From Auanema rhodensis (taxonomy: Eukaryota; Nematoda; Chromadorea; Rhabditida; Rhabditidae): DNA of 64,000 nucleotides. The notes beneath the pieces were generated by a model. The model did not search any database. It had not been told where the DNA came from and saw only the letters and a program-made list of their open reading frames with translations. The stretch lies in contig OZ059900.1 of the NCBI GenBank assembly GCA_964057225.1, positions 10,488,501-10,552,500 of the forward strand, read 5' to 3'. A program made the position numbers and the translations under genes. Position 1 is the first letter of the stretch. Each line of letters opens with the position of its first letter. Positions 54,327 through 64,000 of this stretch are shown piece by piece.

Positions 54327-56194
54327 GCCGACCTATGTCTCTCTTGTTCTTATTTCATCTTTCCTTCTTTTGGCTATTTCCTTTTCCTGGTGACAAAAAA
54401 TGTATAAAGAAAAGCATAGAGGAAAGAGCGCAAACTAATGAATATAAAGAGATTTGTATATAATATAGTTAATATATTTATATCTCTATATACATATGCA
54501 TATTATATTTATATTTATATATGTATCTCACACTTTTAATTCTAAATTCTCACACACAAATGATATATCTTCATCGCTTTATCTCTATCTCTCTTTATTA
54601 CTTTCTCTATCTTCCTCTCTACTTTAGCAGTCTTCTTCCGTTGCTCATGTGCGCATTTGCTCTTTTCTCATCCTTTCATCCTTAATTCCTTTAGTTCTCT
54701 TTTTTAAATAATATCTAGTCTTGTATCTTAGTCTATCATCACATTTTTCAAAAAATTGATTCACTATTAATATTTCTCTCCTTATTATTAATATTCATAA
54801 ATTGACCTTGGTCTCTCAAATATTCCTTTTAATCTTCATTTCAACTCCCTCGCTCTGTGTTTTCTCATCGTTCACGTTTAATCCAAGAACATTATGTATA
54901 TTTCCTGTTTCCTCAAGTTTTCAAAATATTCATATCTTGATCACATATTATTAGTTATGCTAAAATTTATTATATCTTCTTTATACTTGCTATATACGAC
55001 ATTTATGACATCCATGTATGTTGTTTAGTGCATGAAATGATCTCATCGAGTCCACGCATTTCATCTTCTGCTCTCTTCAACTTATGATCTCACTATGTAC
55101 ATTGCACCATTTTGTGCATATCTCTCTTTTCTTCTCTACCTTGTATTTTGTTCTTCGTCTTTCCTCCATTTTCTCTCTTATAGTTTTAAAGGCATTTTTC
55201 CTCTCTCTGTTTTTCAATTTCTTACTCTATTAGTTTCGTTTCTTCTCCCATCTTCATTGAATAATATCATAAACTCTTTGAATAATTTTTCTACATATAT
55301 CTTTGGCTTGTGAACATTTCCATTCATTCCCTCATTATCTTGTCTTTCTTATATATCTTACTTTTTTTGTGTGTTACCTTGAAATAGTTTGACTTGTTTA
55401 GTCAGACTTCGTTTACTTGTTCAGTATACTTGATACATCTACTTTTTCAATTTTTGAATGTACAACTGTATCCAGCCAAAATATGTTATCTTTCAACAAG
55501 ATGGTGAGAATCTTTTCATAAAATCCGAGAGAAAAAAAAGCTATTTGAAAGACACTGGTCCCTTCTCTATATCGAAAAGCAATTCGTCGCAAATCCCTGC
55601 TATTGCATTTCGTATTTTGAACTTATTCCATTTATATATGCTCTTATTCATCTGAATCACAAAAAAAAAAATTTGAAAAAAGCGTTTTGCATTTCTTCTC
55701 TGAATAATCTGACCATTGTATTCATTTCCATATATAATTCAACATGATTAAAATTCAAGGTATGAATCAAAATCTCAAACAGATGACGTTGGCAGAGACT
55801 ATTTCTCACTAACTCAGCGTCTTTCTCTACAATGACCTGCTGTCAGCATCCGTGTCGACCACATGCATCCATATATACATATCTGATATCTTATGTCTTT
55901 TTTCTTTCGCTATATTCTTTTTCTCTCGGTCTCTCTATCTTGCTTTTTGCTTACGTTTTCTTTTTTTCTCTGATTCTCTTATTTTTCAGCAATTTTCGTT
56001 TCTTTATCTAACTTTCTTAGTTTTTACTTATATTATATTGTTGTCATAATTTTTTGTTATGTTTTTCTTAACCTCTACTATGCCTTTTACTGATCCGAAC
56101 AGATCATCTGATTCAACAGACCATACGGAACGATCGTAAATCATGCTCCTCCCTCCTCCTAACGATTCGTGTGAATCTGGTGCCAGTGTACAGC

Positions 56195-56425
56195 ATGTGT
56201 CTGTATTAGAGTGCGTATGCATTCTTGACTGTGTCTAAGCAAGTGTGTATATGTGAGTTTAGGCGCATCTGTGGGTTTGGTCATTGCATATGTAAGAGAG
56301 ACTCCCGATATACATGTGTACATACATCAACATCAACATGTGTCTGTATGTGAGTGAGTGCATGCAAGTATTGCAAGTATGCTTGTGCATGTGTGCGCGT
56401 TTATATCTGTGTATGTGTGTAGATG
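56195..56425. repeat. Degenerate GT-rich tract
   Basis: Repeated GTGTGTATATGTG, ATGTGTCTGTATGTG and GTGCATGTGTGCGCG pieces form about 230 bp rich in alternating purine-pyrimidine. It is a decayed TG microsatellite and the only long GT-rich island in an otherwise CT-rich region. Confidence 0.75.
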
Positions 56426-56832
56426 CCAATGTGTTTTGCTCAGCCTAGTATACTAAACTGTGAGAGAGGGCAGCAAATCGAAATAAAAAGAGAAAGATCG
56501 GATAAAGAAATGAGAGAAAAAAGACCACATCATCGCTTTCATGTGAATTTACATCTGGCAGAGGTCGGTTTATGTCTGTATCTGTTGTGCCCCGTGATCT
56601 TCCATATTTTCTTCATTTTACGATAACCTTCTTTAAATTTTCAGCCACAATCTATTTGTTTCATTGACTCATGTTATCCTCTTTTTTCAACTGTTTCCCT
56701 GATATCACCATCACATAGTGCAATTTGTCAAAATACTTCTATTATTCTTCAGAACTCTGTTTTCAAATCCCAATTGAAAAGTACCGTTCTGATCGTATTT
56801 ACTTTTTTTCATTACCAGATGTAGTTTATTAT

Positions 56833-56845
56833 GGGAGGGGGGGGG
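56833..56845. repeat. G homopolymer-like run
   Basis: GGGA followed by nine G. Such a run is rare in this AT-rich window and a likely site of sequencing or replication slippage. Confidence 0.9.
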
Positions 56846-58300
56846 TGAAAGATTCTATTTTTCTTGAACTTTTTCTCAGTCTTTATCGTATTCTCGTTAT
56901 TTAAAGACAACATTTAACATATTATAGAAATTTCTTTTGGATGTAATTCAATCTTTTTCAAAAATCAAAATTTAGGCTTTCAAATCGTAATTTTTACTTG
57001 TGTTTCTATACATATTATATCATTTCAATGATGCGAATATGTACCCTATCCTTAGCTAAACAACCCATAAAATAGCCAAAAATCGTTTATCTTCCGAATA
57101 TTTCATCACATTTAATGACAATTTTTCTCACACTCAGTGTTATCTATTAGCTTCATAAGCTAACGTTTCTAGAACTATGCCGAAATAGCCGAAACATTCT
57201 CCATAGATATCATTATATTCTCCTTCATGCTGTCTTTAATTTGTTAAATTTTGAAGAAAAATCATACAATTTTATCTTTTTTCCCCACAAAGTTTTTGAA
57301 ATATTTTTAAAATTGCGTGTTTCGGCCAAAAAATAAAATATATATACATATACCAGCTATTATCTACGCATGTCCTTCAAGATTAGTTTCAACAATAGCT
57401 TGCTGATACTATTGAAATGTAATATATTGCATCACGTTTGCTTGTTATTATTCAATGCTTTTTAGAGTATGAACATCAATTAGGTTTACTTTTTTCCTTC
57501 TTTTTTTTTCTTTTAATCTCATATCAAATACAGAAATTGAAGAATATATTCGCATTCATCGTTTAACGCAAATTACATTCAGTTTTTTATGATTTTTATC
57601 TTTTTTCTATAGCTAATACTGATATCGAACGCACATTTATACAAGCCACAAGTGTTGTCAGCAATACACTTTGTCTTTTGCACTTACATGTAGTTGAAAA
57701 ACCGTTCGACAATTTATGAGTTTAATCTGGTACATAGATGTCTAATAGGTGTGATCAAACATCGTGCCAGCTTTTCACGGTTTGAAGAAAGTGCATATCA
57801 TTCTTTCGTTGAATCTGTTCTCGTCTTTTTCTATTTTCTATTGGAAAAATTATTTTCGAGCAGAATACATGAACTGTATATTACTTCTTCGGAAATAATC
57901 TAAAGTCAACATAATCAAATTGAAAACGAAGAATATTATTCTAGAAAATACAGGAAACAGCAATTATAAAACAAACTACATACAAATCGTTATGATTGTA
58001 AAAACCAAAAAATGCACAAAACTGTTATTCATTTCATATCCTTCTTTATAGTTTGTGAACAACCCCCATAACTCTTATGTCAAAGTCAATCGTTAAATCT
58101 ATTTATGTGTGAACAGTCAAAAAAGAAATTATTTTGTTTTTTTCATTGTATTTTGTATAGATATCTTTCTATGTATATGTACTATAATCAATAATTGATT
58201 ATATTTTATCATTTTCATATTTATCGATAATAGATCTCATGAACATCTTTTATTATATGTAATTCTCTAATATTTATATAAATTTATATATAATATAAAG

Positions 58301-58382
58301 GTATATATCTATATCTATATCTATCTCTCTCTCTCTATCTCTCTATCTCTCTCTCTCTCTTTCTATTTATATAAATATATAT
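58301..58382. repeat. (TATC)/(CT)n compound microsatellite
   Basis: TATATCTATATCTATATCTA passes into CTCTCTCT with TATCT interruptions, about 80 bp. It is followed by very AT-rich sequence to about 58550. Confidence 0.9.
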
Positions 58383-59118
58383 AAGTCAGAACAAAAAACA
58401 TTTTTTTAAAACATTGACTCAAATTATGTAAAATTATATATTTTTGAAAAATAATAAATTTATTATTATTATTATAGTTATTTATATAATTTTATAATTT
58501 TAAATTTTATTTAACACCATTTTATTTAATATCAAATTATTATCAAATTATTTGTCTGACTGGGTGGTAATGTAAATTAGATCTTATCTTCTTCCTATAA
58601 TTTTCTTTCATTTTAGTTTTAGTCGTACTCTTCTCTCTGTCGTTATCTCTCTTCACCTTCTTTTTATCAATCTCTCTCTCATTCTCTCTCACTCTTTCTC
58701 TCTCTTTCAGTGAATAGCAAGGCTTCTTCTAGACTACTTTCACGTTTTCACGTACTATTTCAATTATTTCGTCTTTATATGATTCGATTTCTCTTCGATG
58801 TTTTGTATCATCTTTCAATCTTTTAACCTTCTATCTTTTATCACGGAGAGAAATTGAGACTTATCAGACAGGCTTATTATGCTTTATCTAACAACTTTTA
58901 CAACTAAGCTGTGCGTAGTTAATAACTGATATTTCATTTTGGACTATGTGTATACAACAACACAACAGGCTGACCAATGATATGAACATCTTTACTATTT
59001 CAAAGATCTTTAAAGAAGATTGAAGACATTACTTCACAAAGTATAATAGAATACAAAAAGAGAGAATTTCTTAAAGTGTTCAGCTGAATAAGACTGAAAA
59101 TCTGGGGTGTGGTATGAG

Positions 59119-59205
59119 ATGAGAAAGAAGGAATACTTGAGTTTAGAAATTGATGATGCAGATGAAGAGGGCGGTCATGAAATGGGTAACCTGAACAGAG
59201 AGTAG
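59119..59205 (+). other. Short acidic open frame in a purine-rich patch, doubtful exon
   Basis: ATG 59119 opens 28 codons (including EYLSLEIDDADEEGGHEM) before a stop. The composition is coding-like and contrasts with the surrounding pyrimidine-rich DNA, and a possible donor (GGTAACC) follows GAAATG. No partner exon was found, so this is a candidate only. Confidence 0.15.
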
Positions 59206-60041
59206 AGAGACAGGCGATGATTTGACAACATCAACAGGAAGAGTCCGTAGGCACTTTTCCGCGGTCATCGTTTTTCGCTTATATTTTGTTTTCCCTTTTT
59301 CTCTTTTTCTCTCTCTATCTCGCTCTTTCGATTTTCCTTTCTCTCACCCCTCTTCATATGTTTGTATCTTTTTACCTCTATTAATCTTTTCTTGCAGCCA
59401 TTTTATTACATACTACCGAGCAGATTCAGATCCTTTAATTGGACAATTTTGCATTCATGTTAGATGGCTTTTTAAAGCCATCTTCACGTTTGAACTACTT
59501 TTGACTACATCTGTTCAAATCTCTTGTACTATGCGGTGCATCCGCCTCACACTCTCTTATTTGCTCTTACTTTCATAAATCGTCTCATGTTGTTGAATCC
59601 GTGTTTTTACCTGTATATTGTCTTTCCTATGCCCAAGTTTCTATATGTTCTCCGCTTCAATCTCTATAGTTTCCTATCTTCCTTTACTGAAATATTTCTT
59701 TCTCTCTCTCTCCCTCTCTCTCTCTTTTTCTCTCAATTGCCGCCTCTACCTCTAATTATTTTTGTCATTTCTGACAACTCTTTTGATTTTTCTATTTTTT
59801 ACAAATAAAATTTATATATCTTATATCCTAAGCTTTTTATCCCTATATTCAGTGAATCAAACACAAGCAAAAGCTCTTGCAATAAGATTTGTAGACAATG
59901 CACTTTATTTTGTGTAGCATCTTTCACTCCTGGTCAGTAACTACATGTTGACATTGTTTGCCTTCCGTCTCCAATCAAACATTTTTCTCGAATACAAACT
60001 ACTTGTGACAACTTATCGCTATTTACTTCACTAACCACTCA

Positions 60042-60079
<38 letters not shown>

Positions 60080-60085
60080 TTCTGT
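60042..60085. repeat. (CT)n microsatellite
   Basis: About 44 bp of almost pure CT, with a single TT interruption near the end. Confidence 0.95.
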
Positions 60086-60613
60086 CTATATCCCTCTTCC
60101 TTTCGTTCTATAGAACCACTCATATACTCCATATATATCTTTAATCTTTCTCTCATTTTCTCTAATACTCAGCGTGCTTCTCAGTTATTTTTCTACAATC
60201 TCTTATTTCTTATTGTCATCACTGGTCACGGTTTTTGAACTTTAATTCTCATGCGTTTGAAACAGGCTATCCCTTTACTTGATTATTTTTTTCTTTTTTT
60301 CTCGTACCAATCATATCAAAAACCTATAGATAGCATGATGGATAGTTTAAATAAATGTTTGTTTTACTATATAATTTTTACATATTCTATATTTATTAAA
60401 ATTAGTCAGTTTTACTGACAAGTTTTCTGAAACATTTTCATTTTGTATGCGAGAAAATGATAAAAACAATGTAATTATCATATCATTTAAAGTTTTTCTA
60501 TAACTTTTATAACTTTTCATAACCTTTACTATTTGTTCTTTGCTGTGTTTCGTTAAATTTCTTCTTAAATATGTATAAAATTATTGCCAATATTCAGACA
60601 ATCGACGAGAAAT

Positions 60614-60948
60614 ATGACTGCTGCCGATATTGTTCGTAAACCAAAGCCAGAAGCTGTTCCAGAGGTTATATCTTATACTGTGTTGACTTGAGTCAATTAG
60701 TATATTCTTTCAGACTTCAATTCCAATTAAGATTTCCGGCGTACATATGTCTCCTAATGGTTGTAGATATCTCGTCGTATATAAGGTATTCAGCTTAGAC
60801 ATTGCTTGCTATCAAGCCTTAATTGTAGAATGATCGTCCAAAGCCACGATGGGTCGATGAGGCTGATCTCCAAAGAGCTGATCTTATCAGAGATTTTCAA
60901 AATTTCATGGCTCTATTCGATGGTGATTATCGTGAGCTTGACTTGTGA
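60614..60948 (+). CDS. Mini chromo-domain-like protein, three exons, 80 residues
   Basis: Exons are 60614-60664, 60714-60785 and 60829-60948, with introns of 49 bp (GTTATA...TTTCAG) and 43 bp (GTATTC...TTGTAG), both phase 0. The product starts MTAADIVRKPKPEAVPE. It continues with a block that matches the chromo/chromoshadow pattern: a basic beta strand (GCRYLVVYKNDRP, compare YLVKWKG), then RWVDEADLQ (compare TWEPEENL) and a C-terminal helix LIRDFQNFMALF (compare LIxxF). Chromo domains bind methylated histone tails or, as chromoshadow domains, dimerise and recruit PxVxL partners. Which of these applies cannot be told by eye. The protein is only one domain long, and the aromatic cage is incomplete: the usual first aromatic is not evident. 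ATTCAG directly before ACAATCG (60598), 16 bp ahead of the ATG, could be a cis or trans splice acceptor, so an upstream exon is possible. Confidence 0.72.
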
Positions 60949-61910
60949 ATGTGACAAATCATTTGACTGTCGCATCTGCTCTTCCGGTAAGAGCTCTAGC
61001 AACTTTTTCTCTCGTACGACAAAATCTCTCTAATTAAATTATTTTTTTTGCAATAGAGTCGAGTGAGTATATGATTTTTTTAATTATAGTAGATAGAATT
61101 GATTGCATCTCAGTTTTATTACAATTAATATTCATTCCGATTATTTACAAACTGATTCAAAAACTACAACTTTCGTATCTCGTGGTGCAGTATATGCATC
61201 TGTATATATTCTTTATACTTTAATCATCTAGATGTTAGACTTATCATAGTACTAATTTTCCTTTTAATGATGTAATAAATAAATGCATGTGTATTGTTGA
61301 GCAGACAGTTAATACTTACTAGCTATTCAATATCCGTATCTTTAGCCGTTTTCATTTCATACCAGATTTGGCTTCTTAGTATGACAGATCAGTCAATTTG
61401 TTAAACTTTTCCATACTTTGCCCTTTCATAACATACATCATCACAACATTTCTCTTTATCATATTCGATGTCCTTATATTTTTGTTTTAACTTCTCTTCT
61501 CTCTATCATCATCAACATTCAATTGTTTTTTTTTTTCAATTTTACGTTCTATTGCACAAACGAATAACAAAATAAAATTATTTTCTGACTGCTTTTTCAG
61601 TATTTCATATTGAAATAAATAAAAAACGTTATTGAAAATTTGGAAAAAGAAAAACATATATGTTTCTGTAATATTTCATATATACTCAGCTATTTCTTGA
61701 ACTAATTATTGTGGCATAGTTCATGACATAACAACAATAACAAGCAACATGTTAATCGTGTAACATGTGCAAAAGATAGAGAGCAATAGAGAGAAAGGAT
61801 TATAAAACGATAATTTATTTCCTACATTCATAGTTATTACACAAACTGTTTTGAGAAAAAGTTACATTTTCATGATATTGAGATGACAACAAGAATTTTC
61901 TTCAAAGAAT
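60949..61910. other. Intergenic, AT-rich, nothing recognised
   Basis: Contains poly-T runs (near 61038 and 61526) and a TAATAAATAAATGCATG stretch near 61272 that could serve as polyadenylation signal sequence for the chromo-like gene. No exon was recognised. Confidence 0.5.
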
Positions 61911-62018
61911 ATGAAGGCGGACGAGCTAAAAAAGCCCGAAACGGAAATCACAAGCACACATATACAAGTTAGTTGTGCTACTACAAAGTATCATAATTAC
62001 ATTGATTTTGATGAGTAA
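61911..62018 (+). CDS. Small open frame of 35 codons, uncertain
   Basis: It starts at ATG 61911 (MKADELKKPETEITSTHIQ) and stops at TAA 62018. The first 19 codons have coding-like composition and end at a possible donor (GTTAGTTG), so this might be a first exon. The frame at 61882 on the same strand overlaps it and is a competing reading. No partner exon or family is recognised. Confidence 0.2.
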   Translation: MKADELKKPETEITSTHIQVSCATTKYHNYIDFDE

Positions 62019-62210
62019 AAGTAGAGTAAGGAATATATTTCTCAATGAATGTTAATTATTAGGTCAAACATAGCATAATTTTATATATAAACTGATTCTT
62101 ATTCTATTTTTTTTTGCTTTTTGTCTTTAAGTTTTTTTGTCAAGTTTCATAACAAAAAATGCAACGAATCGAACAACTAGATATTAGTACAGATAAATTA
62201 ACTGAATAAC

Positions 62211-62250
62211 ACATACACACATATATATGTATATATATATATATATTATG
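62211..62250. repeat. (TA)n/(CA)n compound microsatellite
   Basis: CATACACACATATATATG followed by TA dinucleotides to about 62247, just 3' of the membrane protein gene. Confidence 0.9.
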
Positions 62251-62308
62251 CTTGTTTTTTTCCTTTTTATGTTTAAATAGAATCTGCTTTATGGTTTTGA
62301 TTTCTTTT

Positions 62309-64000
62309 TCAGAAAAACGCCACTGAATCAGGCTTATCATAAGGTGTAGTAGTTCCATTAGTTTGATCAACACCAACAGAATCGGTTGAAAGAGTTGCGG
62401 AAGTGATAGGAACCTAAAATATCAGAAAAATATTTTTGCACAATGTTTTAGCATCAGCGATTTCTCCTGCAGAATCAAAAAGTTGAAGAACTTGCAAAGT
62501 TACCTTTGTTATATCATATTCCAAATGTGATTCAATGGCATGATTAGATGAAGGTGAGGAAGTTGATGATGAAGACGAGGATGATGATGATTCAATTTCA
62601 TGTTGAGTTTCTTCTTCATTTGTCTGCAAAATGAATTTAAAAACCGCATTAGATACGTGCAAATGTGAAGAAAAAAGTTTGGTGAGTGCAATGTTTATTC
62701 CGAAAAAATAACATAAAGATTGAAAATGTTAACGAAAATCTATCTCTGAATTGTGTATCAAGCTCATGAGTTTCGATCTTCTTTTTCGATGAGTAAATAT
62801 GATAAAATATCTTAATTAATGTACTTCTATGTGACTCGCTGTTGTTGTTAGTGAGTATGGTCCTGACGGTATTCGGCTCATATCAATTCCTGGCATATTG
62901 TAAACTGCTCTGTCTTTTGCTGTTATTGATGAACTACGTGGTAATGAGATTTCACTGGTCATCGATCTGTAATAGTAAGTCTCATAAACAATACGGTATT
63001 CAGGCAGTTAGTTTAATTTTATTCTCATTCTGTACTAAATTTATCAAATATCAGCAAAATGTTTGACAGAACAAAAAACTGAAAAAGTAAATAATTCAAA
63101 ACCTGTTATCTGGTTCAAATGCTTTTTTGAAACTGAATCGAGCAGGTGATGATGTTGGACTATTACTAGTTTTAGTGCTGCCATCATCCATATCAGATGT
63201 TGACTGACCAAACGCCATCACATTCATATGTCCATGTTCAATTTCGACTCTGAAAAATAGAACATATAATTGAAACACTCAGTTCTACTATTAGAATACA
63301 GAACATATAGTATAATATTAATTTTCAAGCAAAATGTTCACAAAATTCTGCACAGACTATATGTAAATGATCTTTTTCGGCTGTAAACTGCAAAGTGCAC
63401 ACAAAGTGATTATACAGTTTGTTTTATGAAAAAATATTTTTAGAATTTTTTATATATATATGTAAACGATCATTATTTTGACTTAAAATTTCCAGATAGT
63501 ATATTAATCGTTATTTAAACATTAATTATGTAACAGTATTGATTTGATTTCATAGGGCATATAATAAAAATTTTAAAAAATAATTTGTGAATTTTTGTTT
63601 CTCCACATATCACGTGATATGAAACTTTTTCATCAGCTGATGTTGCTTGAGATTCGATCATCAAGTGTTGTTCTAACTCTAGAGAAATGTTTTTTTCAAA
63701 CTTTTGTCTTGCAAAAGTAAATAAAAATTTAATGCTTGAACATCAGAGACTGTCTTACTTTTGATTAGGAGATGTATTCTGCACAAATCGAATTGTTCGA
63801 TTTTGACGTAAATAACATGCTAAAAGCAATAACACAGTAAGAGTTACAACAATGCACATGACGGTAACGATATACATCCATCTGAAAACAATTTGTTTGT
63901 ATTAATTTGTATATTTCACTATTATTTGTTCACGATTGCATCATTGTACTGATGACAATCTCAACTCACACTGGAATAACGTTCTTGATAGTTTCTGGCA
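62309..64000 (-). CDS. 3' end of a single-pass membrane protein with Ser-rich cytoplasmic tail (partial)
   Basis: Minus-strand exons: 64000-63970 (partial), 63881-63759, 63707-63614, 63249-63103, 62966-62825, 62623-62504 and 62413-62309 (TGA). The first visible exons encode PETIKNVIPV, then one hydrophobic segment of about 22 residues (YIVTVMCIVVTLTVLLLLAC), then a basic stop-transfer YLRQNR. This is the layout of a type I receptor or adhesion molecule. The tail of about 230 residues is hydrophilic and Ser/Thr-rich, with a nine-Ser run and the terminal residues SVAFF, which could be a PDZ-type end. Junctions agree in frame except between 63614 and 63249, where phases 0 and 2 clash; a small exon or different splice site in that 365-bp gap is missing. 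An alternative end by reading past 62825 gives a stop at 62816. I do not recognise the family; the extracellular part is outside the window. Confidence 0.65.

Larger units (their letters stand above)
53860..61560 (+). other. Long pyrimidine-skewed, gene-poor region
   Basis: For about 7.7 kb the plus strand is dominated by C and T (CTTTCTCTCTC, TTCCTTCTTTC and the like), with few G-rich stretches. The skew is broken only locally, near 56.1-56.5 kb (GT-rich), 57.9-58.1 kb, 58.9-59.25 kb and 60.6-60.95 kb (the chromo-like gene). Long open frames here translate to Ser/Leu/Phe-rich strings, which are by-products of the skew. I see no convincing exon other than the three of the chromo-like gene. 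It could be decayed (CT)n microsatellite, or a large intron or transcribed spacer with strand-asymmetric mutation. Confidence 0.6.

Noticed and set aside
57694-57903. 69-codon plus-strand frame
   Set aside because: Isolated, without splice context or recognised motif; its length is compatible with chance in this composition.
59222-59808. 118- and 94-codon plus-strand frames with Ser/Leu/Phe-rich translation
   Set aside because: Produced by the long CT-rich skew; overlapping frames are equally open and nothing resembles a protein family.

Overview
The window looks like a eukaryotic, probably invertebrate, nuclear genome. It is AT-rich, its genes are split by very short introns (mostly about 43-60 bp, GT...AG, often starting gtgagt or gtaag and ending ttttcag), and it carries a long satellite array plus CT and AT microsatellites. 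The compact introns and small exons would suit a nematode, but nothing here fixes the species.

Layout. (1) 1-42831: one uninterrupted head-to-tail satellite array, about 115 copies of a 371-bp monomer, running off the left edge. It has no genes. Diagnostic variants define higher-order blocks, a recent 2.2-2.6 kb internal duplication and a more divergent right-hand zone (about 36.7-42.8 kb) that includes 748-bp dimers. (2) 43070-44977, minus: a ten-exon gene for a protein of about 502 residues with a Ser/Thr-rich N-terminus and a central coiled coil. Its stop codon is only about 240 bp from the satellite. (3) 45984-51336, minus: a gene of about 37 tiny exons, all phase 0 (about 1,198 residues). 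Its 5' half is a tandem array of near-identical exon-intron cassettes encoding tetrapeptide runs (MNMT, MDMI, MNTT) that recall the MELT repeats of the kinetochore scaffold KNL1/Spc105. Genes 2 and 3 could be one transcription unit. (4) 51.4-60.6 kb: a long stretch without a convincing gene, with a duplicated 145-bp segment, a small GC-richer island (tRNA-like 74-mer plus a basic mini-ORF) and about 7.7 kb of strongly pyrimidine-skewed sequence. (5) 60614-60948, plus: a three-exon gene for an 80-residue chromo-domain-like protein. (6) 62309-64000, minus: the 3' exons of a single-pass membrane protein, running off the right edge.

The most notable item is the nested repeat gene at 46-51.3 kb (12-bp repeats inside exons, exons inside cassettes, cassettes inside higher-order blocks). 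If the KNL1-like reading holds, a kinetochore scaffold candidate and a chromo-domain-like protein both lie near a large satellite. Function names rest on motif resemblance read by eye. Exon boundaries were set by hand from splice signals and reading-frame continuity, and need RNA evidence.
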